Assembly: GCF_005280735.1 (NCBI RefSeq)
Contig: NZ_CP040078.1
Location: forward strand, 1,922,001-1,986,000
Direction of reading: 5' to 3'
Source of the DNA: Trinickia violacea
GTDB lineage: Bacteria > Pseudomonadota > Gammaproteobacteria > Burkholderiales > Burkholderiaceae
DNA: 64,000 nt
Positions 16,718 through 26,372 of this stretch are shown one piece after another. The notes under the pieces are model-generated. The model had not been told where the DNA came from. It was given only the letters and a program-made list of their open reading frames with translations, and ran no database searches. Numbering within the stretch: the first letter of the stretch is position 1; every line of letters begins with the position of its first letter. The translations under genes and the position numbers were made by a program.

Positions 16718-17920
16718 GTGAATACTTGGTTTGCACGAACCGTGCTGCTGCCGGTCGCCATGCTGCTCGCCGCGCACGGCGGATATCAATTTCTGACGCC
16801 CGCGCCGTCGCGTGACGACGGCTTCGCGCTTGCGGCGGGCAGCCCGCGCATGGACGCCCGCGGGCAGGACGGCGGCCAATTCGATCTCGCCGTCGCCGGC
16901 GCGCCTCCGATCAAACCCGCTATAGCAGTCAAGCCGCGGATCGTCGATCTAAGTGCGCCGATCGTTCGCAATGTGCTGGCCGAAGCGTATTGGCCGTGTG
17001 CGTTTAGGCGAACCGCCGACGCGCGGCTGCCGGACGACGGTGGATTGAATGTTTCGATCGACGCTCGCGTGGCGGCGCTGATCCTCGTTGCGCCGCTGGC
17101 GCTGCTCGCGGTGTGCTTGTGGTCCCGCCGCACGCAGCGCGCATGGCGCTCGCTCGCGCGCACGATCCGCGAATCGCACGCTTGCGGTGCATGGGCGGGT
17201 TTCGAGGACGCGCCGCGCGACGTGCGCCGGGCCGCGCGCACGCTTCGCGACCTCATGTGCAGTCGAAAGCGTGCGCTGGAGGAACAGTCGGAGGCGATGT
17301 CGGCGTTCGCGCGTCACATCGACGAGCGGGTCTCGCGGCTTCGCACGCGCGCGCTGACCGTCGGCAAATGGCACCAGCGCGCCGCGTTCATCGAGGAAAT
17401 CGAGGCGTTCACGGCTGTTGCGAATCAATTCGCCGGGGTCGCGGCGCCGCATGCCACACCTCACTCAACCGCTCATTCGACCCATACGCCGCTCGTGCCC
17501 GTCGATTGGTTTCTGCGCGATTGGTCGTTGCAGGGCGGCGCTGACGAGCCGTCGGTCGTGCTCCATCTCAAGGCCGGTCCGCACTTCATGCTGCCTCGCG
17601 CGGCGCTCGAGCGCATGATCGGCAACCTCGTCGGCAATGCCCTCGCGCACGGCGCGCCGCCGGTCGAGATCCGCACGACGGGCAGTCCGCGCGCCTGGAC
17701 GCTCAGCGTGCGCGATCACGGCGAGGGCATCGAGGAGCGCGACTTTGCGGCGGTGCTTCAGCCGTCCGCACCGCGCGATGCGACAGGGGATCTCGGCGAG
17801 CACTGGGGGTTGGGGCTCTCGATCGTAGGACGGCTCGCCGAGAGCTGCGGCGCCAAGCTCAAGCTCGGCAATCATCCCGAGGGCGGGCTTTGGGTACGCA
17901 TTATCGTGCCGGTCGCTTGA
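16718..17920 (+). CDS. Orphan histidine-kinase-like membrane protein with degenerate H-box
   Basis: 400 aa, GTG start. N-terminal membrane segment (residues 5-25), about 85 residues of presumed periplasmic region, second membrane segment (VAALILVAPLALLAVCLW, about 117-135), then a linker and an HATPase_c domain with N-box MIGNLVGNALAHG, G1 RDHGEGIE and G2 GLGLSIVGRLAE. The place of the phospho-acceptor helix reads FARHIDERVSRLRTRAL rather than HELRTP, so autophosphorylation is uncertain. No response regulator lies next to it. The kinase fold is clear; the signal and output are unknown. Confidence 0.75.
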   Translation: MNTWFARTVLLPVAMLLAAHGGYQFLTPAPSRDDGFALAAGSPRMDARGQDGGQFDLAVAGAPPIKPAIAVKPRIVDLSAPIVRNVLAEAYWPCAFRRTADARLPDDGGLNVSIDARVAALILVAPLALLAVCLWSRRTQRAWRSLARTIRESHACGAWAGFEDAPRDVRRAARTLRDLMCSRKRALEEQSEAMSAFARHIDERVSRLRTRALTVGKWHQRAAFIEEIEAFTAVANQFAGVAAPHATPHSTAHSTHTPLVPVDWFLRDWSLQGGADEPSVVLHLKAGPHFMLPRAALERMIGNLVGNALAHGAPPVEIRTTGSPRAWTLSVRDHGEGIEERDFAAVLQPSAPRDATGDLGEHWGLGLSIVGRLAESCGAKLKLGNHPEGGLWVRIIVPVA

Positions 17921-17956
17921 TGGACGGGCGCCGTCCATAGCCCGGCAAAGCAGACA

Positions 17957-19096
17957 TTATTTGCCCGCGTTGCCGCCCCACGTCTGCCCGTCGAACAGAA
18001 CATCGACGCGCGTCTCCTCCGGAATCTCGACATCGCAGAGCGCCGCCGCTTCACGGTAAAGCGATGTCTGATTGATACCGGCGGCAATCGCCGCATCGCC
18101 CGCGCTGTCCCCATCGCGCAGCAAGTTCCAGCGACGGTATTGCGCGAGAAACCATTCACCGTCGGATAGCCGCGGATAGTTGACCTTGCCGCCATCGAAA
18201 AAGCTCATCGCGAGCGGCGGTTTCGCGAACTGCGCGCCTTCATAGATGCCGACGAGACGCGGCTCGATCACCTCGCGCGGCACGTTGAGCACCTCCGGCT
18301 TCGCGAGCCACGCGGAGATCTCCGAGCGATGCTCGCGCGTGTCGACCCAGCGGCACGCTTCGAGCATCGTCTGCACGAGCGCACGCGCCGTATTCGGATA
18401 CAGCGACACGAAATCGCGCCGGCACGCGAGCACTTTCTCCGGATGACCGGGCCAGATGTCGCTCGTCGCAATCGCGGTTTTCCCGGCGCGCCGCGCTTCG
18501 GCGACCGCATGCCACGGTTCGCCGGCACAGAAGCCGTCGAGCTTGTCTTCCGCGAGCGCATCGACCATCTGCGGCGGCGGAATCACGACGCTTTGAATAT
18601 CGCGCAGCGGATGCACGCCCTGAGCCGCGAGCCAATAGTAGAGCCACATCGCGTGCGTGCCGGTCGGAAACGTCTGAGCAAAGACGGGCACGCGGTTCAG
18701 CGACGCGAGCCCCGCTTTCAGGCTGCCATGCTCCTTCACGGCTTGCGTGAGCCGGTTCGAAAGCGTGATGCCTTGCCCGTTGCGATTGAGCACGAGCAGC
18801 ACCGCCATATCGGCCTGCGGCCCGCCGATGCCGAGCTGCACGCCGTAGACGAGCCCATACAGCGCATGCGCGGCGTCGAGCTCGCCCGAGAGCAGCTTGT
18901 CGCGCACGGCAGCCCACGACGGCTGGCGGCACAGTTCGAGCGTGAGCCCATGGCTGTGGCCGAATTCGAGCACCTTGGCGGCGACGAGCGGCGCGACGTC
19001 GGAAAGCGCGACGAAGCCGAGGCGCAGGTGCGTCTTCTCGAGCTTGCCGTGAGTGTCTTCGGCCACATGCGAGGAGGAGGGTGTTGGCGTAGTCAT
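17957..19096 (-). CDS. nasS: NasS-like cytosolic nitrate/nitrite sensor (NrtA/CmpA fold)
   Basis: 379 aa protein of the NrtA/CmpA nitrate-binding family (LRLGFVALSDVAPLVAAKVL, FPTGTHAMWLYYWLA, FCAGEPWHAVAEAR). It has no signal peptide or lipobox, unlike transport-linked binding proteins, and no ABC permease or ATPase is nearby. It lies 9 bases after an ANTAR regulator. That matches NasS, which holds NasT inactive until nitrate or nitrite binds. Last gene of the minus-strand nitrate module. Confidence 0.85.
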   Translation of the reverse strand: MTTPTPSSSHVAEDTHGKLEKTHLRLGFVALSDVAPLVAAKVLEFGHSHGLTLELCRQPSWAAVRDKLLSGELDAAHALYGLVYGVQLGIGGPQADMAVLLVLNRNGQGITLSNRLTQAVKEHGSLKAGLASLNRVPVFAQTFPTGTHAMWLYYWLAAQGVHPLRDIQSVVIPPPQMVDALAEDKLDGFCAGEPWHAVAEARRAGKTAIATSDIWPGHPEKVLACRRDFVSLYPNTARALVQTMLEACRWVDTREHRSEISAWLAKPEVLNVPREVIEPRLVGIYEGAQFAKPPLAMSFFDGGKVNYPRLSDGEWFLAQYRRWNLLRDGDSAGDAAIAAGINQTSLYREAAALCDVEIPEETRVDVLFDGQTWGGNAGK

Positions 19097-19105
19097 ATCG
19101 TGCGG

Positions 19106-19681
19106 TCAACCGAGAAGATCGGCCATCGAGACGAGCTGCCGCGCGACTTCGGCAACCTTGATGCCCTGGTCCATCGCGCGCTTGCGCAGCGTCGCATACG
19201 CTTCCTGCTCGGACATCTTGCGGCGGTCCATCAAGAGGCGTTTCGCGCGGTCGATCATCTTGCGGTCGGCCAGTTCACCTTCGACTTGGTGAAGACGCTG
19301 GCGCAGCTTCGCTTCGTGCGCGAAGCGCGCGAGCGCGACTTCGAGAATCGGCGCGAGCCGCTCGGCCGCGAGTCCCTCGACGAGATAGGCCGTCACGCCC
19401 GCGCCGACTGCCGCGTGGATCAGCTGCTGGTTCGCATCGCTGCTGAACATCAGCACGGGGCGCGGCGCCGTTTCGTTCATGACGGCGAGCTGTTCGAGCG
19501 TGTCGCGCGACGGCGATTCGGTATCGATGATGACGACGTCCGGCCGCTCGCTTTCGACGACTTTCGGCAGCGCCTGGGGCGTCGCCGCTTCGGGCAGCAT
19601 GTCGTAGCCGAGGCGAGCGAGCGCCTCGCGCAAATCGCCGATGGGTTTGTCGGTGTCGGTGACGAGCAGCACGCGCAGCAT
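19106..19681 (-). CDS. nasT: NasT-like ANTAR antiterminator
   Basis: 191 aa: pseudo-receiver domain (MLRVLLVTDTDKPIGDLREA, Asp53 in VVIIDTESPSRD), a coiled-coil linker and a C-terminal ANTAR RNA-binding domain (ADRKMIDRAKRLLMDRRKMS then EQEAYATLRKRAMDQG). NasT binds two-hairpin leader RNAs and prevents premature termination of nitrate-assimilation operons. Exactly such a leader is seen before narK (27576-27777). The 209 bases between nasT and the SUMT gene may hold its own promoter (TATATT on the minus strand at 19766-19761), but no clear -35 is seen. Confidence 0.9.
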   Translation of the reverse strand: MLRVLLVTDTDKPIGDLREALARLGYDMLPEAATPQALPKVVESERPDVVIIDTESPSRDTLEQLAVMNETAPRPVLMFSSDANQQLIHAAVGAGVTAYLVEGLAAERLAPILEVALARFAHEAKLRQRLHQVEGELADRKMIDRAKRLLMDRRKMSEQEAYATLRKRAMDQGIKVAEVARQLVSMADLLG

Positions 19682-19890
19682 GGGGGAGGGAAGGCTCGGC
19701 AGATCAGGTTCCAGTGTCTCGACGCCGCCGCGCGCAAGGCGGCTGGGCGTTCATGTGTTCAATATACGCAGGTTCGCGCGGTTCGCGTGAGCGCGGCGTG
19801 CGCGCGGCTGACGAGGCCCGGCGTCGGCGCACTCCGGCAAGGCGCTCGGCGGTGCGGCTATCTGCGCGGAATTGGGCTGAGTCGCGTCGG

Positions 19891-20700
19891 TCAGGCCGCA
19901 TACGCGTACCCGTCGAGCGGGCGGCGCGGGGCCGCGTTGGCATCGTCTTGCGCCGAGGCGCTCGATGCGTCGAGCGCAAACCCCTCGGCCGCGCCGATCG
20001 CGTCGCCGATCAGAATCACCGCCGGGCTGCCGAACCCGGCCGCAGCAACATCGTCAGCCAAGCTTCCGAGCCGGCTCAAAAGGCGCCGCTCGCTGGCCGA
20101 TCCCGCCCATTGGACGACGGCGGCGGGCGTCGATGGCGCGAGCGTTTCTGCGAGGCGCGCACACACGTGTGCGATCCGGCTCATGCCCATGTAGATCGCG
20201 AGCGTCGTGCGCGTCGCGGCGAGCGCGGCCCAATCGGGCTCGCTGTCGTCCTGCAGATGCGCGGTGACGAACGTCACGCCTTGGCAATGCTCGCGATGCG
20301 TGAGCGACACGCCCAGCCCCGCCGCTGCCGCGAACCCCGACGAAATGCCGTTGACGATTTCGACTTCGATGCCCGCGCGGCGCAGGTCCGCGATTTCTTC
20401 GCCCGCGCGCCCGAACAGCAGCGCTTCGCCGCCTTTCGCGCGCACGACGTGAAGCCCTTTGGCCGCATAGCGCCGCATGAGCCGCTGAATGAACGCTTGC
20501 GGCGTCGACTTGCAGCCGCCGCGCTTGCCGACGCGGATCACGCGCGCGTTCGGCGCGAGCGTCGCGAGCTGCGCGTTCGCAAGATCGTCGAGCAAGAGGA
20601 CGTCGGCGCGTTCGAGCGCTTTGGCCGCGCGGATCGTCAGCAGATCCAGGTCGCCGGGGCCGGCGCTCAACAGGGTGACTTTGCCACTGACCATCGTCAT
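19891..20700 (-). CDS. cobA: Uroporphyrinogen-III C-methyltransferase (SUMT)
   Basis: 269 aa SAM-dependent tetrapyrrole methylase producing precorrin-2, the siroheme precursor. Motifs: VTLLSAGPGDLDLLTIRAAK, VVRAKGGEALLFGRAGEE (variant of RLKGGDPFIFGRGGEE) and NGISSGFAAAAGLGVSLTHR. Placed 10 bases after nasA, it supplies siroheme for nitrite reductase NirB. The last 35 residues are a low-complexity Ala-rich tail. Confidence 0.92.
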   Translation of the reverse strand: MTMVSGKVTLLSAGPGDLDLLTIRAAKALERADVLLLDDLANAQLATLAPNARVIRVGKRGGCKSTPQAFIQRLMRRYAAKGLHVVRAKGGEALLFGRAGEEIADLRRAGIEVEIVNGISSGFAAAAGLGVSLTHREHCQGVTFVTAHLQDDSEPDWAALAATRTTLAIYMGMSRIAHVCARLAETLAPSTPAAVVQWAGSASERRLLSRLGSLADDVAAAGFGSPAVILIGDAIGAAEGFALDASSASAQDDANAAPRRPLDGYAYAA

Positions 20701-20710
20701 GTCCTTTACA

Positions 20711-23437
20711 TCAGTGCGCCGCGGCCGGCACGGCGTCGTAGAGGCGCCGGATTTCCGGCACGCACGAGCCGCAGACGCTGCCGCAGCCGAGTGTCGATTT
20801 CAGTTCGGCGAGGTCCGCGCCCGCCGCGATCGCCTCCGCGATCTGCGATTGCGTGACTTGCTTGCAGTTGCAGATCACGCGGTCGCGCGGCGCGCGCTTG
20901 CCTTCGACGAACACGGCATGGCGTGGCCCGCTCCACGGGGCCGCTTCGCGGATGCGGTCGATCAGCGCGGCCGCGCCGGTCGTGCCGCTTGTACCCTTCG
21001 CGCCGCCTGCGAGCATGAAGCCGTCGATCATGTTCTCGTGCCACGCGACGCGTTTTTCGTGGCCGCGCCGCGCGTCGCGGTATTCGAGCAGGTCCTCGCC
21101 GCGCGGCAGGCCGAGCGCGTCGTGAAGACGATCGAGCCATTCGGCGGGCGCGCGGACGTCGGCGGCCGAGACGATCAGCATCTCGCCGCCGTTCTCGTCG
21201 GCTTCGATCCGCACCGACGCGTAGCGCCGCTCGCGCAACAGCGGCTGCACGGCGGCGTGCAGCGCAAGCACGTCGCTGCCACCGTCGCCGCCCCGTTTAG
21301 CGGCGACGAGACGCCACGGCAGGTCCGCTGCTTGCACGCGCACTGCCGCGTGCTTCAGTTCGGGCTGCGCGGAATGCGGGTCGACGGCGGGCACGGTCGT
21401 CTCGTTGATGCCGCCGCTGTTGAGGAACTGCCCGTTCCAGTGCATCGGCGCGAACACGGTGCCCGAGGCGACGTCGTCCGAGATTTGCACCGGCAGCACG
21501 AGCGAGCCGCGGCGGCTCGCGATGGTGAGGAGGTCGCCGTCCTTGAAACCGCGCCGCGTGGCGTCCGCGCGATGCATCGTGAGCGCGGGCTCCGGCGCGT
21601 GCGCGAACAGCGCGCCTACCCGGCCGGTGCGGCTCATGCCGTGCCATTGGTCGCGCAGGCGTCCGGTGACGAGGCGGAACGGATAGCGTGCATCGACGGG
21701 CTCGGCGACCGGCAGATAGCGCGTCGCATGAAAGCGCGCGCGGCCGTCGGCGGTGGCGAAGACGCCGTCGGTATAGCGGCGCGCCTGGCCTTGCACCGCA
21801 TCGGCCGCGAACGGCCATTGCTGCGGGCCATCGGTTTCGAGCTTCGCGTACGACAACCCGCCGATATCCAGATCGCGTCCTGCGGTGAGTCTGCGGTGTT
21901 CGTCGAAGACGGCTTGCGGCGTGTCGAAGCCAAACAAGGTTGGCGTCTGCGATGACAGCTTCGCTTCGATGCGTCGCGCGACTTCGTTGACGATCCACCA
22001 ATCGGGCTTCGCTTCGCCGGGCGCATCGACGGCCGCTTGCACGCGCGAGATGCGCCGCTCCGAATTCGTGACGGTGCCCGATTTTTCGCCCCAGCTCGCA
22101 GCGGGCAGCAGCACGTCCGCGTAGGGAACGGTATCGGTCTGCGCGAACGCTTCCTGCACGACGACGAACTCGGCGGTCGCCAACGCTTCGCGCACGCGCA
22201 CGATGTCGGGCATCGAATGCACGGGGTTCGTGCACGCGATCCAGATCGCCTTGATCTTGCCGCTGCGCACGGCATCGAACATCTCGACGGCGGGCAGTCC
22301 GGGCCGATCCGACAATCCTTCCACGCCCCACAGCGCTTCCACTTCCGCACGGTGCCCGGCATTGCCGATATCGCGATGCGCGGCGAGCATCGTCGCCATG
22401 CCGCCGACTTCGCGTCCGCCCATCGCGTTGGGCTGCCCCGTCAGCGAGAACGGCCCCGCGCCGGGACGGCCGACCTGGCCCGTCGCGAGATGCAGGTTGA
22501 TGAGCGCGAGGTTCTTGTCGGTGCCGTGGCTCGATTGATTGAGACCCATGCAATAGAGCGAGAGCGCCGCCGGGCTCGCGCCGAACCATTCGGCCGCCTG
22601 CAGCAGCGCACGCTCTTCGATCCCGCAGATCTCGGCCGCCATGCGCGGCGTGTATTCGCGCACGAGCGCCTTCAGCGCATCGAAGCCCTCGGTGTGCGCG
22701 TCGATGTACGCGCGATCGAGCATGCCTTCCCAGATGAGGTGATGCAGCATGCCGTTGAACAGCGCGACGTCGGTGCCGGGCTGGATCGCGAGATGCAAGT
22801 CGGCCATCGCGGCCATGTCGGTGCGGCGCGGATCGACGACGATCCAGCGGATGTCCGGATGCTTCGCCTTCGCTTCTTCGAGCCGCCTGAACAGCACCGG
22901 ATGCGCGTACGCCATGTTGCTGCCCGCGAACAGCACGGTCTGCGCGAGTTCGAGGTCTTCGTAGCAGGTGGGCGGGCCGTCCGCGCCGAACGCCTTCTTG
23001 TACGCCGTGACCGCGCTCGACATGCACAGCCGCGAGTTGGTATCGATGTTGTTGGTTTTGACGAGCCCCTTCGCGAGCTTGTTGAAGACGTAGTAGTCCT
23101 CGGTCAGCAGTTGGCCCGAGACGTAGAACGCGACCGCATCGGGGCCGTGGCGTTCGATGACCTGCGCGAAACGCTCGGCGACGAGATCGAGCGCGCTCGA
23201 CCAGTCGGCGGGCTCGCGCTTGGCGTCGCGCGTCGCGCGCACTTCGGGGCGCAGCAGGCGGCCCGTCACGCTTTGCACCGTCAGCGGCAGCGAGCGGCCC
23301 TTCGTGCACAGCCGGCCGTAGTTCGCCGGGTGCTCCGGATCGCCTTGAATGCCGGTGATGCGGCCGTCCTCGGCTTCGACGAGCACGCCACAGCCCACGC
23401 CGCAATAGCAACAGGTGGAACGGGTGACGGTTTTCAT
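20711..23437 (-). CDS. nasA: Assimilatory nitrate reductase catalytic subunit
   Basis: Cytoplasmic molybdopterin (bis-MGD) oxidoreductase reducing nitrate to nitrite, 908 aa. The N-terminal [4Fe-4S] ligands are STCCYCGVGCGV plus GRLCTKG. Molybdopterin-domain pieces include MCMSSAVTAYKKAFGADGPP-like text and SHGTDKNLALINLHLATGQV. A C-terminal BFD-type [2Fe-2S] domain has ICNCKQVT and LGCGSVCGSC. The start at 23437 gives the usual family N-terminus. An in-frame ATG at 23545 would overlap nirD and add 36 Ser/Glu/Pro-rich residues. Confidence 0.93.
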   Translation of the reverse strand: MKTVTRSTCCYCGVGCGVLVEAEDGRITGIQGDPEHPANYGRLCTKGRSLPLTVQSVTGRLLRPEVRATRDAKREPADWSSALDLVAERFAQVIERHGPDAVAFYVSGQLLTEDYYVFNKLAKGLVKTNNIDTNSRLCMSSAVTAYKKAFGADGPPTCYEDLELAQTVLFAGSNMAYAHPVLFRRLEEAKAKHPDIRWIVVDPRRTDMAAMADLHLAIQPGTDVALFNGMLHHLIWEGMLDRAYIDAHTEGFDALKALVREYTPRMAAEICGIEERALLQAAEWFGASPAALSLYCMGLNQSSHGTDKNLALINLHLATGQVGRPGAGPFSLTGQPNAMGGREVGGMATMLAAHRDIGNAGHRAEVEALWGVEGLSDRPGLPAVEMFDAVRSGKIKAIWIACTNPVHSMPDIVRVREALATAEFVVVQEAFAQTDTVPYADVLLPAASWGEKSGTVTNSERRISRVQAAVDAPGEAKPDWWIVNEVARRIEAKLSSQTPTLFGFDTPQAVFDEHRRLTAGRDLDIGGLSYAKLETDGPQQWPFAADAVQGQARRYTDGVFATADGRARFHATRYLPVAEPVDARYPFRLVTGRLRDQWHGMSRTGRVGALFAHAPEPALTMHRADATRRGFKDGDLLTIASRRGSLVLPVQISDDVASGTVFAPMHWNGQFLNSGGINETTVPAVDPHSAQPELKHAAVRVQAADLPWRLVAAKRGGDGGSDVLALHAAVQPLLRERRYASVRIEADENGGEMLIVSAADVRAPAEWLDRLHDALGLPRGEDLLEYRDARRGHEKRVAWHENMIDGFMLAGGAKGTSGTTGAAALIDRIREAAPWSGPRHAVFVEGKRAPRDRVICNCKQVTQSQIAEAIAAGADLAELKSTLGCGSVCGSCVPEIRRLYDAVPAAAH

Positions 23438-23519
23438 GGCGTTGGCGTTCGTGGCGGTTGAGGACGATTCAATCGGCGAGTCAATCGACGGTTCAATCGA
23501 TTCGAGCGGATCAACCGGT

Positions 23520-23846
23520 TCAAGCGAGGCAGACGAATACTGCATCGCCTTCCACCTTCACCGGAAAGCGCCGTGCGCAGCCTTCATCCGGGGCGCGCGC
23601 CTCGCCGCTGGCGAGTTCGATATTCCACGCGTGCAGCGGACACGTCACGGCCTCGCCGTGCACGATGCCTTGCGAGAGCGCACCGCCTTTGTGCGGGCAG
23701 TGGTCGAGCAGCGCGAACACCTTGTCCGTCGCCGTGCGGAAGATCGCGACGTTGCCATGCTCGCGCTCGAGCACGCGGCTGCCGAGGCGCGGAATGTCGG
23801 ACACGTTGCAGACGTGCGTCCAGGTCGAAGGGAATTGCATATCCAT
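23520..23846 (-). CDS. nirD: Nitrite reductase small subunit (Rieske-type)
   Basis: 108 aa Rieske [2Fe-2S] protein pairing with NirB. Cluster ligands are in LLDHCPHKGGAL (C-x-H) and VTCPLHAWNIEL (C-x2-H). It sits 18 bases after nirB and before nasA in the same transcript. Confidence 0.95.
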   Translation of the reverse strand: MDMQFPSTWTHVCNVSDIPRLGSRVLEREHGNVAIFRTATDKVFALLDHCPHKGGALSQGIVHGEAVTCPLHAWNIELASGEARAPDEGCARRFPVKVEGDAVFVCLA

Positions 23847-23864
23847 GTTCCGTTCCTTGAATCC

Positions 23865-26297
23865 TTAAGCGACGACCTTGATCGGGATGTACTCGTGCTT
23901 CTGCGCACCGCCCACGCGGGCTTCCCACGGATCGGGCAGTCCCTCGAGCGAGTACAGCAGGCGTTCATACAGCGCCTTGCGGTTCGCGGTATCGTCGACG
24001 ATCTTCTTCTTCACATAGTCGAGCCCGACGCGCGCGATGTAGTGCACGGTGCGGTCGAGGTAGTGCGCTTCCTCGCGATAGAGCTGCAGGAATGCGCCGC
24101 TGTATTCCATCACTTCGTCGGAGGTCTTCACCTTGACGAGGAACTGTGCGACTTCGGTCTTGATGCCGCCGTTGCCGCCGACATACAACTCCCAGCCGCT
24201 GTCGACTGCGATCACGCCGACGTCCTTGATGCCGGCCTCCGCGCAATTGCGCGGGCAGCCGGACACGGCGAGCTTCACCTTATGCGGCGACCACATGTTG
24301 GCGAGCATCGTTTCCAGATCGATGCCCATTTGCGTGCTGTTCTGTGTGCCGAAGCGGCAGAACTCGCTGCCCACGCAGGTTTTCACGGTGCGGATCGATT
24401 TGCCGTACGCGTGGCCCGACTTCATGCCGAGGTCCTTCCACACGTTGACGAGGTCTTCCTTCTTCACGCCGAGCAAGTCGATGCGCTGGCCGCCCGTGAC
24501 CTTGACCATCGGGATGTGGTACTTGTCGGCGACGTCCGCGATACGGCGCAATTCGTCGGGCGTCGTGACGCCGCCCTTCATCTGCGGCACCACCGAGAAC
24601 GTGTTGTCCTTCTGGATGTTCGCGTGCACGCGTTCGTTGACGAAGCGGCTTTGCGGATCGTCGACGGCGTCGCGCGGCCAGGTCGAGATCAGGTAGTAGT
24701 TGATCGCGGGGCGGCAGGTCGCGCAGCCGTTCGGCGTGCGCCATTCGAGGAAGTCGTAGACGGCCTGGTGCGAGAACAGCTTGTGCTCGCGGATCGCGCG
24801 GCGCACTTCGTCGTGGCTGCGGTCCGTGCAGCCGCAGATGGCTTTCGTCTTCGGCGTTTCCTGGAAGCTCGTGCCGACCGTGCTCATCAGGATCTGCTCG
24901 ACGAGGCCCGAGCACGAGCCGCAGGAGCTCGCGGCCTTGGTGTGCTTCTTGACGTCGTCGAGCGTGAAGAGGCCCTTCTCGGTGATGGCCTTGACGATCG
25001 TGCCTTTGCACACGCCGTTGCAGCCGCAGACTTCGTCGCTGTCGGCCATCGCCGCGGCCTTGTCGTGGCCCGACACGCCCGCGTCGCCGATGCTCGATTC
25101 GCCGAACATGATGTGGTCGCGCAACTCGCCGAGCTTGCGGCCTTCGCGCAGCAGCTTGAAGTACCACGCGCCGTCGGCCGTGTCGCCGTAGAGGCAGGCG
25201 CCGACGAGCTGGTCGTCCTTGATCACGAGCTTCTTGTAGACGCCGCCCGACGGATCGGACAGCACGATCTCCTCCGTGCCCTCGCTGCCCAGAAAATCGC
25301 CTGCGGAGAAGAGGTCGATGCCGGTGACCTTGAGCTTCGTCGACAGCACCGAACCCTTGTAGCTGCCGATGCCCATCAGCGCGAGGTGATTCGCGCACAC
25401 CTTGGCCTGCTCGAAGAGCGGCGCGACGAGGCCGTAGGCGACGCCGCGATGGCTCACGCATTCGCCGACCGCGTAGACGCGCGGGTCGTAGGTTTGCAGC
25501 GTGTCGTTGACGACGATGCCGCGGTTGCAATGCAGCCCCGCCGATTCGGCGAGCGTCGTGTTCGGGCGGATGCCGGCGGCCATCACGACGAGGTCGGCGG
25601 GGATCTCGCTGCCGTCCTTGAAGCGCACGCCCGTCACGTCGCCCGCATCGTTGCCGATGATTTCCGTGGTCGCCTTCGAGAGCAGGAACGCAAGCCCGCG
25701 TTCTTCGAGCGAGCGCTGCAGCAGCTTGCCCGCGGTCGCGTCGAGCTGGCGCTCGAGCAGCGTGTCGGCGAGGTGCACGACGGTCACGTCCATGCCGCGC
25801 AGCTTCAGGCCGTTTGCGGCTTCGAGGCCCAGCAGGCCGCCGCCGATCACGACCGCGTGCTTCTTGACCTTCGCGGCCTCGATCATCGCTTCCGTATCGT
25901 AGATGTCGCGATAGGTGATCACGCCTTTGAGCGTGTTGCCCGGCACCGGCAGGATGAACGGCGACGAGCCGGTCGCGATCAGCAGGCGGTCGTAGGGGGC
26001 CTCGACGCCGTCGCCGGTGGCGACGACGCGCTTCTTGCGGTCGATCTTCGTGATCGTCTTGCCGAGGTGCAGATGCACGCCGTTTTCCTCGTACCACGCG
26101 AGCGGATTGAGGACGATGTCGTCGAACTTCTGCTCGCCGGCGAGCACCGGCGAGAGCAGGATGCGGTTGTAGTTCGGATGCGGCTCGGCGCCGAACACGG
26201 TGATGTCGTAGTGATCGGGAGCGAGCGCGAGCAGCTCTTCGATCGTGCGGATGCCGGCCATGCCATTGCCGATGACGACGAGACGGGGCTTGTTCAT
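23865..26297 (-). CDS. nirB: NAD(P)H-dependent nitrite reductase large subunit
   Basis: 810 aa, reduces nitrite to ammonium in six electrons. Order: FAD/NAD(P) oxidoreductase domain (GNGMAGIRTIEELL; VIGGGLLGLEAANGL), two BFD-like Cys regions (VCGCNGVCKGT with SSCGSCSG; ICGCTDRSHDEV with NGCATCRP), then the sulfite/nitrite reductase ferredoxin half-domain and the siroheme-[4Fe-4S] domain with ligands TCVGSEFCRFG and SGCPRNCAEAG. The start lies 75 bases after the transporter stop, with no terminator between, so it is probably cotranscribed. Confidence 0.96.
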   Translation of the reverse strand: MNKPRLVVIGNGMAGIRTIEELLALAPDHYDITVFGAEPHPNYNRILLSPVLAGEQKFDDIVLNPLAWYEENGVHLHLGKTITKIDRKKRVVATGDGVEAPYDRLLIATGSSPFILPVPGNTLKGVITYRDIYDTEAMIEAAKVKKHAVVIGGGLLGLEAANGLKLRGMDVTVVHLADTLLERQLDATAGKLLQRSLEERGLAFLLSKATTEIIGNDAGDVTGVRFKDGSEIPADLVVMAAGIRPNTTLAESAGLHCNRGIVVNDTLQTYDPRVYAVGECVSHRGVAYGLVAPLFEQAKVCANHLALMGIGSYKGSVLSTKLKVTGIDLFSAGDFLGSEGTEEIVLSDPSGGVYKKLVIKDDQLVGACLYGDTADGAWYFKLLREGRKLGELRDHIMFGESSIGDAGVSGHDKAAAMADSDEVCGCNGVCKGTIVKAITEKGLFTLDDVKKHTKAASSCGSCSGLVEQILMSTVGTSFQETPKTKAICGCTDRSHDEVRRAIREHKLFSHQAVYDFLEWRTPNGCATCRPAINYYLISTWPRDAVDDPQSRFVNERVHANIQKDNTFSVVPQMKGGVTTPDELRRIADVADKYHIPMVKVTGGQRIDLLGVKKEDLVNVWKDLGMKSGHAYGKSIRTVKTCVGSEFCRFGTQNSTQMGIDLETMLANMWSPHKVKLAVSGCPRNCAEAGIKDVGVIAVDSGWELYVGGNGGIKTEVAQFLVKVKTSDEVMEYSGAFLQLYREEAHYLDRTVHYIARVGLDYVKKKIVDDTANRKALYERLLYSLEGLPDPWEARVGGAQKHEYIPIKVVA

Positions 26298-26372
26298 GAT
26301 TTCTGTTCCTACAAGGTCGATGCTGGTGCGATTCGATTCGGGGCTATTCAGTGCGTTGCGCTTAAAGCTCGC

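Noticed and set aside
17957..19096. Periplasmic nitrate ABC-transporter binding protein
   Set aside because: No signal peptide, no permease or ATPase genes and direct pairing with an ANTAR regulator; NasS fits better.
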